Below, piece after piece: positions 22,874-34,070 of a stretch of 64,000 nucleotides of DNA. The DNA is from Lepeophtheirus salmonis (Eukaryota; Arthropoda; Copepoda; Siphonostomatoida; Caligidae), in NCBI RefSeq assembly GCF_016086655.4, contig NC_052138.2, positions 682,001 through 746,000 on the forward strand. The letters are read 5' to 3'. How positions within the stretch are numbered: position 1 is the stretch's first letter; every line of letters begins with the position of its first letter. The translations under genes were made by a program, and so were the position numbers. The notes below the pieces were generated by a model that worked only from the letters and a program-made list of their open reading frames with translations, searched no databases and was not told the origin of the DNA.

Positions 22874-23452
22874 ATGGAAACCTCTATCGGAATCGCTTTT
22901 AACGACTTTGTCATGGTCGCAACGGATCAAACCTGCGCCCAATCTATTTTGATGTTGAAGAATACCTGTGAGAAAACGTATCCTTTGACGAATCATTTAC
23001 GAGAGTCTGGAGACACGACACAGTTTGCAGAGTTTATGGCCAAGAATATTCAGCTCTACAAGATGAGAAATGCCTACGAAATGTCCCGTTCGGAAGCTAC
23101 TAATTTCACACGAAGGAACCTTTCGGATTACCTCAGGAGTCACACCCCTTTCCACGTCAATCTTCTCATTGCTGCCTACGATAAAAAGAGCGATAAAGCG
23201 GAGCTTTATACCATGGACTATTTAGCAGGAATGGTAAAGACGGAGCATGCAAGCCACGGCTATGGGAGTATCTTCTCCAGTGGGATTCTGGATCGCAAAT
23301 ACAGACCAGACATGACAGTTGAAGAAGACTATGATCTTATTAAGACCTGCGTTGCTGAAGTTCAAAAGCGTTTGATTATGAATTTATCCAACTTTAGCGT
23401 CCAAATCATCGACAAGGAGGGTACAAAAAAGTCTAAAACCGATTATGCTTGA
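22874..23452 (+). CDS. PSMB2: Proteasome subunit beta type-2 (beta-4)
   Basis: 192 residues (human PSMB2: 201). Beta-4 is a structural, non-catalytic member of the 20S core ring in nucleus and cytosol. Recognisable blocks: IGIAFNDFVMVATDQ, GDTTQFAEFMAKNIQLYKMRN, NFTRRNLSDYLRSHTPFHVNLL, YTMDYLAGM, HGYG and LSNFSVQIIDKEG. The start ATG follows a T-rich tract ending TTTTTAG, like a real intron end, so a 5' UTR intron is likely. A polyadenylation signal AATAAA lies 24 bp after the stop (23476-23481). Oddity: around residues 38-45 the usual KILLLCVGE strand is about five residues short. The frame is intact, but this could be a diverging or retro-derived copy. It lies between the two channel genes. 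Confidence 0.88.
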   Translation: METSIGIAFNDFVMVATDQTCAQSILMLKNTCEKTYPLTNHLRESGDTTQFAEFMAKNIQLYKMRNAYEMSRSEATNFTRRNLSDYLRSHTPFHVNLLIAAYDKKSDKAELYTMDYLAGMVKTEHASHGYGSIFSSGILDRKYRPDMTVEEDYDLIKTCVAEVQKRLIMNLSNFSVQIIDKEGTKKSKTDYA

Positions 23453-23481
23453 AAGAGTGTATTTCCAAAAGGGAAAATAAA

Positions 23482-24265
23482 TTATAATTATGAATACTTT
23501 TTAATTAAATTGCCCCTTAAGAATATTTGTAATATGTAAAAAATAAAGAAATACAATATAAAAAAATAAATAAAATAATAATAGCCATGCTAATAATATT
23601 AAATTTTTTGTGATGTTTTAATACAGAATGTGAGATGTGTACTGTGACATATTGTAAATGTTCAGGAAAAGAATGCTTATTCATTTTGTTTGTTCGAAAT
23701 CAGCGGGAAGAATAAATGTGACAAAAGATGAGTAGCTCCTGGCCATTTTTATTTTGTAAAAGTAGCGCTCGGAAGAAAAAAGTAAGGAGTCCCTGTATTA
23801 GAATAATAGATATGTGTGTCTGATTTCCGTTCGTTCCACATAAAAAAACAATGATAAAAACTTCAAATATGAAGACAAATACATACTTTAAACTTAAAAT
23901 AAAAGTTATTTAGAATTTTGAGTTACGTACGTAGGGTTATGTTTCATCTGATCAAACCAAATTCCTGGGTTCTGGGGGGTAAGTTTTTTTTTTTTCTAAT
24001 ATGTCGATGTTTTTAAAACAAGATCGATTTCCCGTGTCTCAAAGGTTTTTTTAAAGCATGGGTTGTCGATTCAAAAATACACACAAAAAAAAAAAGAAGA
24101 GCATTATTGTACAAACTGAAAAAAGGAGAATGTTTATTAAATACGAAATAAAAAAAGAGAATCATGTAAATAGATGAAGGAAGAAAAGGATTAGAGAGTT
24201 AATCTCAGTATGTCTCTTCATTATGGTTGAAGAAGAAACATGGCAAATTGGCAATGGCAATGACT
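23482..24265. other. Spacer 3' of PSMB2
   Basis: AT-rich DNA with several homopolymer runs of A and T (for example 23984-23994 and 24086-24097). No coding frame and no clear repeat ends. The L1-like element begins near its right edge. Confidence 0.3.
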
Positions 24266-24267
24266 GT

Positions 24268-27200
24268 AAATAAATCACAACAATTATAGGAGGAGATTTT
24301 TACGTGACACTGAATAGGGACCAGAGACACAACAAACAAGACACCAGACTCCCATCCTCGATCCACAAAAGTACCGTTGTCAATTATTACGTCCCTCGGT
24401 TTTAGTGACGTAGAATGCAAAATGAACAATTTAAATCATACGTTCTTTTTTCTATTGATAAGAACTCTAAGCCAGTGTCGTCAAGAACTGACTTATTCCT
24501 GATGAAGGGATTTGTAGAAAATGCAATTGATTCTTATAATGTAATAGATGCTAAATTTTCAGATCACAAGGCAATTAACTTAGTATTAAGCCCCCAGTTA
24601 AAGGAACTTAGACATAAAAACCAGTGGACGCTGAACTCGAGCATCATGGACGATCCGAAGTTAATGAAGGAATTGTAAGCATAATTCTGACCGTATCCCA
24701 AAAGCTGTATTATGAGGGGGATGTGTTTCTGCATGTGCAATCAATGTTACATATGTTAAAAGTTTTGTGCAGAAGAAGAGGATCTGTTCTTGCAAAAAGA
24801 GAGAGGGAATACCTTAACAAAATCGAATCTATTTCCAAGAGCATTCTTACTGACGAAGAAAAAAGTGCTAAGTTAGACCAGTTGTATAGGAAAAACGATC
24901 TGAAATATAGAGTCCGAATGAAAATTAACAATATTGATGACCTGTCACATTCCAGACTGTAGTGTATGTTGCATGAGAATATTAGAAATAGAAAAAAAAA
25001 AACATTAGGCTATTTGATAATAATGGCATGAAATTGGATGACCCGAAATTCATTTGCAGTGAGACCAATAAATTATATTCTAAACTCTAGTCATGTTATG
25101 ATTACCAGAAGGATAATAAATGCAGGAGATGCCAGACGAATAAAGTTTCCTTTTGTGAGGTCTCGAGGTGTGAACCAAGCAATTATACTGAGACATCACA
25201 GTGAGGTAAAGATCTAACTGAAAAACATTTGACGCACTTTGAGATAAAAAATACCATTGTCAAAAATGCTAAGCTTAATAAATCCCCTGGGCCATATGGT
25301 TTTACGTTCTAATTTTACAAAAAATACGCTGATCTCTTGATCCCTGTTCTACTCTCTTTTTAAGAAAGAGTAATGTCTCTTAGGTTTTTACCTGAATTTG
25401 CATCAGAAGGACGGATTGTCTTGATACCAAAAGCTGACCCTGGATACCTGCAGAACTACCGACCCTTAACCATGCAGAATTCTATATATGATATTTTCTC
25501 CTATGTATTGACTAACAGAATAAATAGTATGACGGACGCATATATGAGCCTCTCCCAGTACGGATTTCTGAAAAGTAAACTTATGGATAGCATTGCCTTC
25601 TCTTTACAGACATTCCTCAAATCGTCGAGTAACACCTTTGTGATCGCTCTAGATTTTGTCAAAGCTTTTGACACGCTATCTCATGAGTTAATCATTCGTA
25701 CGCTATATAAGAAAGGGTTCGGCGACTTTATCATTAGAATGGTCGGAGTAATCTTAGTGGGTTCCCATACCATTGTGGTGTATGGGAATCAAGAGTTTTT
25801 TTTGAGAATAAGAGAGGAGTAAGGCAGGGGGACCCCGTGTCTATGTTGTTATTCAACGTTGGCATTGATAGATTTCTTCCAAATATACAGCAAAATGACC
25901 ATATCATTGGATTTTTGGCAATCCCAGCGCATCCAAAATGCCTCTGCTATGCTGACGACCTAACTTTGGTATTGGGTGGAAGCCCCTTCGAAACAATGAA
26001 GTCAATTAGAAGGATTATTACCTTACTCAGAAAGTTCTTCTCAACTTCCGGATTAAATATTAATCCAAGAAAAACAGAAATATTGAGCGCTTATGGAGGA
26101 CTGATAGAAAAAGGATGGCCATGCTACCGTACCACAAGAAACATCAAACTCCTTGGAGTCTGGGTGGGGAATGAGAGTTGTCAAAAGAATAATGGGGAAA
26201 TCGTCAGGAAACTTAATCAGTCTACCTCTTTCTTCATGAACTTCAACCTGAATATGTGGGAGAAAATGTCAGTATGGAACTCTTATGTTGTCCAAAAATT
26301 GGTTCATTTTCTAAGAGTAACGCCATACAATGAGGACACTCTTAAAAATATATCCGCTATAGAGAGCTCATTTCTCCAAACGAAAAGAAGAAGGAACATC
26401 TCCTATGATAGGCTTCAAGGTCAACTGAATAGTGGAGGACTGTCTGTGATGAGCGTCTCGGAAATATCGAAAGTACTGAACTTTTATTGGGTTAGAAAAA
26501 TGTGGAATAGCAAGGAACCCTGGTATATTATTCTCAGTGACTTCCTGAAAGAGAGACAAGTCTTTCTTCCGGGTAATTCCTTTGCTAATCTTAAAAATGT
26601 TCTGAAGAATCTTGTATTATATTCCAAACGAACGCAGTATCTCTGTAAAGTGTACATAGATGTTACTACGAAGTTAGAGTTGTTTCTCGGTTGGAAGTTG
26701 CCCATAGGAGAACGCTTTAATTTCACGGAAGTGCAAACCATCTCCGCCGATATTGCTGCGGATGTTCGATGGCCGACCTCTCTAATTGATAAAATGGCTG
26801 AACAGTCCTTTAGATCAAAGTTAGGTCATTTTAAGAGCGTTGAAAGGCCCTGGTAACGTTCAGGATGAAAGCCTCGATAGTTTCTCCGTCAAAGATCAGA
26901 GGATGTTTCAAAAAATCAACTATGGCTCCTTTTTGTGACTATTTGGAAAGGAGAAACATCAACAAAGGAGCATATAACAGCATCAAAGTAATAAAAAATA
27001 AATATTTGACATTTTCTGGGAAATGGTTCAAATATCGATTACTCTCAGGAACGTTGGAGGTTGGGGCAAAATTCATTAACGAACAGAGGAGTATTTGCCC
27101 GTTTTGTAATGAAGCAAAAGAGACTACTGACCATCTCTTCTGGAGTTGCAGGCTTTTAAGTGTAACATATGAGCGGATCTCATATGGTCTACTAGATAAT

Positions 27201-27590
27201 TTTTGAGCAATAACTGATAAAATAAATTTTTAGAACACTATTGTGGGAAAGAGGAAGACAAGGTACACGCCATTATTACAAAAAACAACATTTAGTACAT
27301 GTAAAAAGGACTTGGAAGGACTTACCCCTTTCAGACGTCCTCCCCATTATTAAGTTACATATCAAAGTAATTAAAGATATGGACTAATTCTTGGGGTAAA
27401 TGAAGACGATGCCTCAAACGTTATTTTAATTTTTAATTGTTCTTCTGTTAGTTTTTTATCTTTATTTTGATAATTTTCTTGTTTTTACCGTTTTTTTTAT
27501 ATAATTAAAATTTTATGTTGCGATGTGCTAAGCCTTTAATTTATTTCGTTTCTGAATAAAGTTACCCCATGTAGCAAAAAAAAACAAAAA
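24268..27590 (+). mobile_element. 5'-truncated L1/Tx1-like LINE, inactive
   Basis: The 5' end starts inside the AP endonuclease: IIGGDF near 24282 corresponds to the GGDFN motif, and SRTDLFL...KFSDHKAINL (24484-24590) to its C-terminal SDH motif. Reverse transcriptase follows at 25380-26100: GRIVLIPKADPGYLQNYRPLTMQN, FVIALDFVKAFDTLSHE (motif A), RQGDPVSMLLFNVGID just after a break near 25822, and CYADDLTLV (motif C, about 25950). The 3' part encodes a zinc-binding tail, CPFCNEAKETTDHLFWSC (27097-27150). A short A-rich tail lies at 27575-27590. Several stops and frameshifts separate the pieces. The domain order APE, RT, zf-RVT fits L1/Tx1-type LINEs. Confidence 0.8.
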
Positions 27591-28558
27591 AGCTATAAAT
27601 AAATCACAAGCTCAAACATATGAATAACTTGCTTTATATTTACCAAAATCAGTATTTTCACATGGTCAACTATATGTTGCATTTTCAAGAGTGTCAAAAG
27701 GGGTTTCAGGTTTGATTATATTTACATCAAATGGACAACAAAAAATAATGTACACACGGAGGTTTTACAATGGAAATTTACCTATTATATATTTATAGTA
27801 GATTTTCAATTTTTTATTGGGTATCTTTGAGATAGTGTATTCACGCTAGTGTGAGAATAATTAATATTCTTGGATTGTTGTCAACTCTTCTTAATGAAGG
27901 CAATAATCCAAAACAATTTATGATGAAAAACAAAATGAAGTGAAATTTTGAATCATGTCGATTTGTATAAACGGATCAAAATAATATAATATCCAGTAAA
28001 ATGTTAATATTTTCATGTTGTAATACAATGATCATCTTTGATTTTAGAGTAGGATATAAATCCGTCCTAAGTATTTATGTTATAATTCATTTCCGATATT
28101 TTATCAACAAAAAAGTTCATCGAACCTCTATTTTCTTGGGATGAATTGATTTATGTGCTACAACTTGTTAAAGCGCGCTCCAAAACGTCATTGTTGATAT
28201 CCTAAAAAGTAAACTAAGTTATTTGATTATATAGAAAACTAATTCACTTACTTCTTGCATCATAGAAAGAGTAATCGAGGCAGTACTAAAGCGCGTGTTT
28301 TACCAAGCTATTAATAAGTTATATAGAGATATAATAAAACAGTTATAATTGGATATTAATTTGGAAACAACATGACCATTTATGTATAGAAAAAAAATAT
28401 ATACCTACATTTAGAACTCAATAATGATTGGAAAAATAATAATAGTACATTTTTGCAAAAAAGTGGAATGACACGTATCATCAGTTCATAACGGAGTAAA
28501 ATAGTTGAAATAATTTATTGAAATATATAAATTTCAGTTATATCTTTCATAAGATAAT
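27591..28558. other. Upstream region of channel B with a possible minus-strand spliced remnant
   Basis: Mostly AT-rich. On the minus strand 28252-28285 and 28151-28201 look like two short coding pieces joined across a 50-nt intron with GTAAGT donor and CTTTTTAG acceptor; the joined reading ends in a stop at 28151. No upstream exon was found. The rest shows no feature. Confidence 0.25.
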
Positions 28559-30571
28559 ATGGCATCATTGGGAAATGCTCTGGTTAATAAAATACTTGGT
28601 CACTCTGAAGCAGAGAAAGCTTTTAGACCATGGTGGGACAATTTAGAGGATTTCTTGGTCTATGGATTGGTGATGTTGGGTAATTAATTAAATCAAATTT
28701 CAACTTATATACTTTAATTACAAAAAAATTTACTTACAGGACTGATTGTAGCTCCAACTGCGATCATCAATGGAACACCACTAGACTGCAACTTCTGTAC
28801 TGAAGATGGCTGCAAAGACTATTTTGAACGAACAAATACGTCCCATAGGGATGCAGAAACCCCAGATTATAATTTTTGGTGGGTTAAGAAATATTGTACA
28901 ATGACTGCAGTCGATGGATTCATTCTGTATTTCCCGTATATTCTTCTAATCATGGCACTGATGATTGTTTTAATTGAAAGAGTTTTTATAAGGATATTTC
29001 AAGCAGGTCTTAAATTAGAGGCCTTTTATTCCTTGATACAAAAGGATATCGAAGAAACGCAAGAAGATTTCTCCTCTACGAATCAAGATGTTGAAGAGTC
29101 AATTAACAATAAAACAGCGATCGAAGTTTTGCATAGTTTTTCAAGCAGTTCTAACTTTTTTGTCTGTTACTTAGTTCGTACGGTAATAGAAACTGTTGTA
29201 GCCTCTCTATTACTTGCATGGCTTATTTTTATGGGTTAGTGACTTTAAACATGATATAAGTACATAGTGGTGCAGAATTAGAGCCCCATCTAACAAATTA
29301 AATTAGTCAGAGATTATAATTTGTTTTATAATACTTTTTACGGTCTTAATTATACAACAATTGGCCAATATCTGATTCAGTGTGCTTGCCCTTGTTTTGA
29401 AGAACTTGGAAGAGAAGCCTCCTTACTTATTTGTATCTAGTCCATACAAAGTCTCCCATAATTTTTTGGCACAGAATATCATTGCTGATCCTGGAAACTA
29501 GATTGCTCTCCTTCTCGATTAGACCCAACATTCCAAATTCAAGAGGGTAAAGATGAGTGGGGGAAAAGGAGGCAAAAAGGTTTTGTACCAGAAGTGTTCA
29601 AAATTGTCTTTGCATCATTTTTGTACATCATTTACAGTTTCGAACTTGGGTAACGAAATCTTTGCAAACAGTACTCTTAATTTAAATACGTTACAGTTAA
29701 TGGGACTCTAATTCTAGAGCACCTTATATAATATTCTTATTATTTGATGTAATTAGTTATATTTATAGGTTTCCCAAGTATGCAAAGAGACGAATTCATA
29801 CATTGCAATGTCCATGGGTATCACTATGAATGTGCAGGACATCCCCAGGAATTCTATGTGTATGTACTATTGGTGACAGTTGCAATTCTTGTTGTCTACT
29901 TATTTTGTTGCTTATATAACTTTGTTTGGTTACTGATGCCACAATTAGGCTCGCTGAGCCGTGTTATGAGTAAGTATCGCACAATGCTACGCAAACGTTA
30001 TGACGGAAATGAAGATACGACTATTTTGGGGGAGTTGCATTGGATATATTTCAATAATCGAGATCTGAAACTCTTATTGGATCTCCTTGCCACCAGTTCC
30101 GGCGTTTCTCAATCCATTTCCTTACTAACACTCTTTGATCAAAGTTTGAGGCAAAAGTGTGTTGCCTCACATTTAAAGATACATCGAGATGGGTCAAGAG
30201 CCACAGTGGAAGTGCATGAGGCTGAAGCAATAAGAGACTTGTTTTCGAAGATGAAGGATCTCTCTTGTATTTATACTGTTCAAATCCATCCTCCAACAAT
30301 TAACTCTTCAGTCCAGGCTTTAAAATTTTCATCAAATAAATCTTTCAAAGAATATGTGAGTAGATTAATATACCTATTCATTATTTTAATTGGTCCGTGA
30401 TTATTTATCTTTTGAAATGCTTAGGCAACAGATATTGAAATGCAACCATTGGATCATAGTCGAGAAGTACGGACTGCTACATTTACTGATTTGAATGAAG
30501 GTCAAGAATATATATTTCGTGTCAGTACTCTCGTCAATGGACATCCTATAGCAAAGAAAATACTCCAATAG
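28559..30571 (+). CDS. LRRC8/pannexin-like channel subunit, copy B
   Basis: Exons 28559-28679, 28740-29234, 29769-30355 and 30425-30571 join to 449 residues with consensus GT/AG borders. Key features: FRPWWDNLEDFLVYG at 22-36, outer-loop cysteines C57, C60, C65 and C93, a glycosylation-type NTS at 73-75, YFPYILL at the second membrane segment, and a second outer loop with C218 and C227. The cysteine layout fits LRRC8-type disulfides; innexin hallmarks are lacking. Residues 275-449 are soluble, contain no leucine-rich repeats and end with a segment resembling an FN3 fold (FTDLNEGQEYIFRVSTLVNG). LRRC8 proteins are about 800 residues, so this is a short form. Exon lengths equal those of copy A. 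Intron 2 (534 nt) is longer than in copy A because it carries a mariner-like insertion at 29269-29723. A hexameric or similar large-pore channel is inferred, not shown. Confidence 0.85.
29269..29723 (-). mobile_element. Tc1/mariner-like remnant inside intron 2 of channel B
   Basis: Terminal inverted repeats are visible: GGTGCAGAATTAGAGCCCCAT at the left and, reversed, GGTGCTCTAGAATTAGAGTCCCAT at the right. Between them the minus strand reads YPLEFGMLGLIEKESN, like the C-terminal catalytic region of Tc1/mariner transposases. The body is too short (455 bp) for a full transposase. It explains why this intron is about 530 nt while its counterpart in copy A is 67 nt. Confidence 0.65.
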
Positions 30572-30690
30572 ATAATAATTAATTGCTCAAATGATTGATT
30601 ATTACTAATGAATTATTTTTATACGTTTGCCATTATATATATAAATTTTATATAATACGTATTTTAAAATCATATTACAAACATTACTGC

Positions 30691-30909
30691 TAGTGTTGTG
30701 TCGATCCTTGTTTAGGACTGAAGACTACCGTCCTGCATATCTGTCCTAAAAACCCATAAATTGTTGTCCTTGATGACTTCACTCAGATTTATTTATTCTT
30801 TTTTTTTAATCAGTTCTAGTACCTCTAGTCTGAAGGCCTGAGATTCTAAAGGAACGGTCCAAACAATGGACTGAACTGGACCTAATAAATAAGGACTGAC
30901 ACAACACTA
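30691..30909. mobile_element. MITE family A, copy 2
   Basis: A 219-bp copy bounded by TAGTGTTGTGTC and GACACAACACTA, a perfect 12-base inverted repeat including the TA. It shares the CAGTTCTAGTAC and AATAAATAAGGACTGA blocks with the other two copies. It is followed by TCACGGCGTTACCT, a word also present at 2384-2397, so it may have inserted into another repeat. Non-coding. From 30910 to 32240 there is AT-rich spacer. Confidence 0.8.
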
Positions 30910-32034
30910 ATCACGGCGTTACCTGACTAAAACAATAATGTACAATGTATTTTGTAATTAGATGTCCATGTTACGGCTTCATTCCTCCTAATCAGTATTT
31001 TGAACGTTGAGGGGTTGAATTTGAGTTTGCTCTCATTGAGCGGCCCTGAACGGTTATCAATAACTGTAGGAACTGTTTGATGTAGAATAATGGCTACTAG
31101 GGTGCCCTTTGTGCAATAAAACCTGACAAGATCTCAAATTGAAACCAAAAAGAAAGTCAGAATTTCATTCGATAAATTCAAGTAACCCCGAGGCATCATT
31201 TTAATGTGATATAAAGCTTGCTTTAAGCTCGGATGTTTCACATTTCATAATGTTTTCACTCAAAATTATCGTTTAAAATTCTATGATGTTTTACAGCGAT
31301 AATAGAGCCTTGCATCAACTGACAGGATGTGCTGGACGTTAAACAGTCCCTATTGAATAATTATTCTATAATTTGAAAGAATTGGCCTACTACCAACTGA
31401 TTTTGGGCCTTTTTTCTTGTTTTTTTATGAGGAAAGGTTACAAGGATCAATAAAGGTAACGACGTGTGCAATATTATTTGACTTAAGAACTTAAGTATTT
31501 AACAATTTAATTTTAAACTCCCAAACCCATAGCTATACCTAACAGTTCTTTATTATATTCACTTCAATATATATATATATGTTGTGTGTCATTCCACGAT
31601 ACATTTCCAAAAATAAACAAATTTAACTGAAATGTTGTATGTAGTATTACATGCAGTCGGTAGTACTTTAAAAAAGCATTTATAAGCAGCATGATACCTC
31701 AAATACAGAATAACTCCTATTTAAAAGAATATTCAAGGATTACACCTAATAAGGAGACCAAATTAGTCCAAGTACGGATGTTTAGAGAAGCACAAATAAG
31801 ATTATTTGATGCACAAATAAAATATGTGAAGGATATATTAAGGGAGAAGACTCCAAATAACTTCAAGATTAAAAGGATGATGGAAACAATAAGGGAAGTT
31901 GTCGAAAAATCAACCATAAAAAGGAGGAGATGTTAGCCTTAATGGATTAATCATCCCCAGAGATTAAAGCCGAAATCGATTAAACCATTCATATAAAAAT
32001 ACATAAATAGAAATTGAGTATAAAGTAGATCAAT

Positions 32035-32135
32035 ATTTGGATTTAAACTTACCCAACACAAAAATCAATCCGGATGAGACAAAATATAAAGACTGATCAA
32101 GAATTCATGTTCTACCGACTGCGCCATGTTATGGG
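32035..32135 (-). repeat. Possible tRNA-derived SINE remnant
   Basis: On the minus strand TGGCGCAGTCGGTAGA (near 32115-32130) resembles a tRNA A-box region, and about 70-80 bases later GTTTAAATCC resembles a decayed B box. No cloverleaf can be closed, so this is not called as a tRNA gene. Confidence 0.3.
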
Positions 32136-32243
32136 TGGTTTGATGTTCTCTAATTAACGGACAATATATTTTATCTTACATAATTTTACAGAATTAATAT
32201 ACATAGATATATAATTATTTATATGGAAGTTATATATTAATAA

Positions 32244-32915
32244 TTGATGATAAAAATCCGGTGTATTTTTTTTAAATTGCTAATCTAAAGAATGAATTTT
32301 CTTTTCCTTAGCAGTTGTTATTATTATTTAATTCCTATGTTGTGAACTTCCTTTCCTAAATAGATTCCATTATACAAAGTCCACGGAAAGTTCTGTTAAA
32401 TGTTTATTAAAGTAACTAATTACATAATTTGCATATAATTATAGACATTCAATTATATTCCAAACCTGATCGAATATTCGTGTGTGCTCATAAAAGACAG
32501 AGAGTAACCCTGAGGATTTGTTGGAGAATTATAATTGTAAGTCCATGTTAGAGTAAGAGTAGAGCTGGGGATGAACATTGGAGTAATTCTTCCCTATATC
32601 ATTGTTTATTTCTTTCTCCCCTTCTCCATTGTCACAGCTGATTGTAGCTGATCTCCTACAAAACAATGTTGATTTTCGGGGTTTTTTAAGATACCCATTA
32701 TACACAAGATTTTTATCACTAATTATAACTCTACAACAAATCATCAGGTTACTTTCCATCTTTTAGGATCACACATGAATGTTTTATCAGGTTTTGAATA
32801 TAATTGAACTTAGTAGAATAAGAGTTCACTCCTCAGGAGTTAAATAATAATGACAACAGTTAAGGAAAAGAAAATTCATTCTTCAAATTACTAATTCAAA
32901 AAACAATTTAAACAA
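32244..32915. mobile_element. Long foldback (palindromic) element, full-length copy
   Basis: The left arm (AAGAATGAATTTTCTTTTCC from 32288, then GTTGTTATTATTATTTAATTCCT) returns inverted at the right (AGGAGTTAAATAATAATGAC and GGAAAAGAAAATTCATTCTT, ending 32883). Pairing continues inward over about 250 bp, including AACCTGAT, AATATTCGTGTG and GAGGATTTGTT. The core carries CAGCTGATTGTAGCTGATCT. No open frame is long enough for a transposase. Related fragments are at 4355-4800 and 6530-6897. From 32916 to 33590 I see AT-rich spacer only. Confidence 0.65.
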
Positions 32916-33589
32916 ATAACAGGCTACCTAAAAAGTACACACGATTTACAACACTTTAGACATATGTAAAAATATAATTTTGAAATTCCTTATAAAATAC
33001 TGTCATTAGTCAATGAAGTATGAACGTTGTTTATTATATTTGTTTATAAAGTAAGCAACATAGATTGTCACCACCTTGTGGCAAAATAATACAACTCCCT
33101 GAATGATAATATTATTTAATAAAAAAATAACATACGTTTGTTACTCACGTAGAGGAGCTGTGGGAATTTTTCTGATCATGCACCATTTTTAAAAACAAGC
33201 TACAGACTCGCACAACACCTTGCGGATAATATATATATATTTTTTAGTTTGCTCAATCCCTATTGGTATTGCTCTGTTCCCTCGCCATTATAATATACGT
33301 TAGTAAATACCGGTTGGTCCATTGAAATCTGAACACTTACTAATTCTATAATTAATGAAGATTTAGTTATTGAAATTAATTCCTATTCCAATGTATTGAA
33401 TCATAACCAAATAGTTACACAACAAAACAAACCTGAACTCCCTAACATACGTACACGTCGGGAAAATAACATTTGAGATTGATCGACAAATTTCCATTTG
33501 TGCACTACTTTACGCTGTGCGTCTCCAGGACCACTATCTACGCCGTCAGCAATTTCGAAACGTTGTGAGGAAAAATGGTTCTTTAAACC

Positions 33590-34070
33590 AAAAAAAAAAA
33601 AAAAAAACAGGACACAGAGGAGTTAAAGAAAACACAACATGCTAATACCCTCAAGTTCATTAGAACCTATGCTTGAGATCTCGGAGTTTCACACTAGACT
33701 GTCCAGAGAGCTATCAAAAAAGTGGGTGGAAAGAGCCTTGTGAGGGTGGAGAGGCCACTTCTGACACCAGCAATGAAAGAAACCAATCTCCTCCGTTACA
33801 ATAATATTTTGAATGAGTCTTTTGAACTCTTTTTTTGCACTTTTGTGTCCCCTACAGCCCTGATGGCAACCACCTCGACTATTCTTTTGGGTGCATAACA
33901 TTGAGAAGGCCTCCAGTGTCCGTAAACCAAACACAGAGGTCCTCAAAGCCACTTCAGCCAGCAATGGGACTCAATGACAGAGCACCCCATTTAAAACAGT
34001 GCCAGGCCTTCCACCACCGACTTGAAGTCATCATTGCCGCTAAAGGTGGCTACTTTAATAATTAAGAATC
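33590..34070 (+). pseudogene. Second decayed Tc1/mariner transposase remnant
   Basis: Plus-strand fragments in shifting frames read LSRELSKKWVERALVRVERPLLTPAMKE (helix-turn-helix linker region), then YSPDGNHLDYSF (catalytic motif, normally PDLNPLDY) and finally CQAFHHRLEVIIAAKGGYF, the usual C-terminal block. Stops and frameshifts make it inactive. It differs from the mariner at 8360-8895 in its C-terminal motif, so it belongs to a different subgroup. A run of 18 A near 33590-33607 precedes it. Confidence 0.7.

Noticed and set aside
14067..30571. Calling the channel genes innexins
   Set aside because: The YYQWV innexin signature is missing and the N-terminal and first-loop motifs match LRRC8-type sequence instead.
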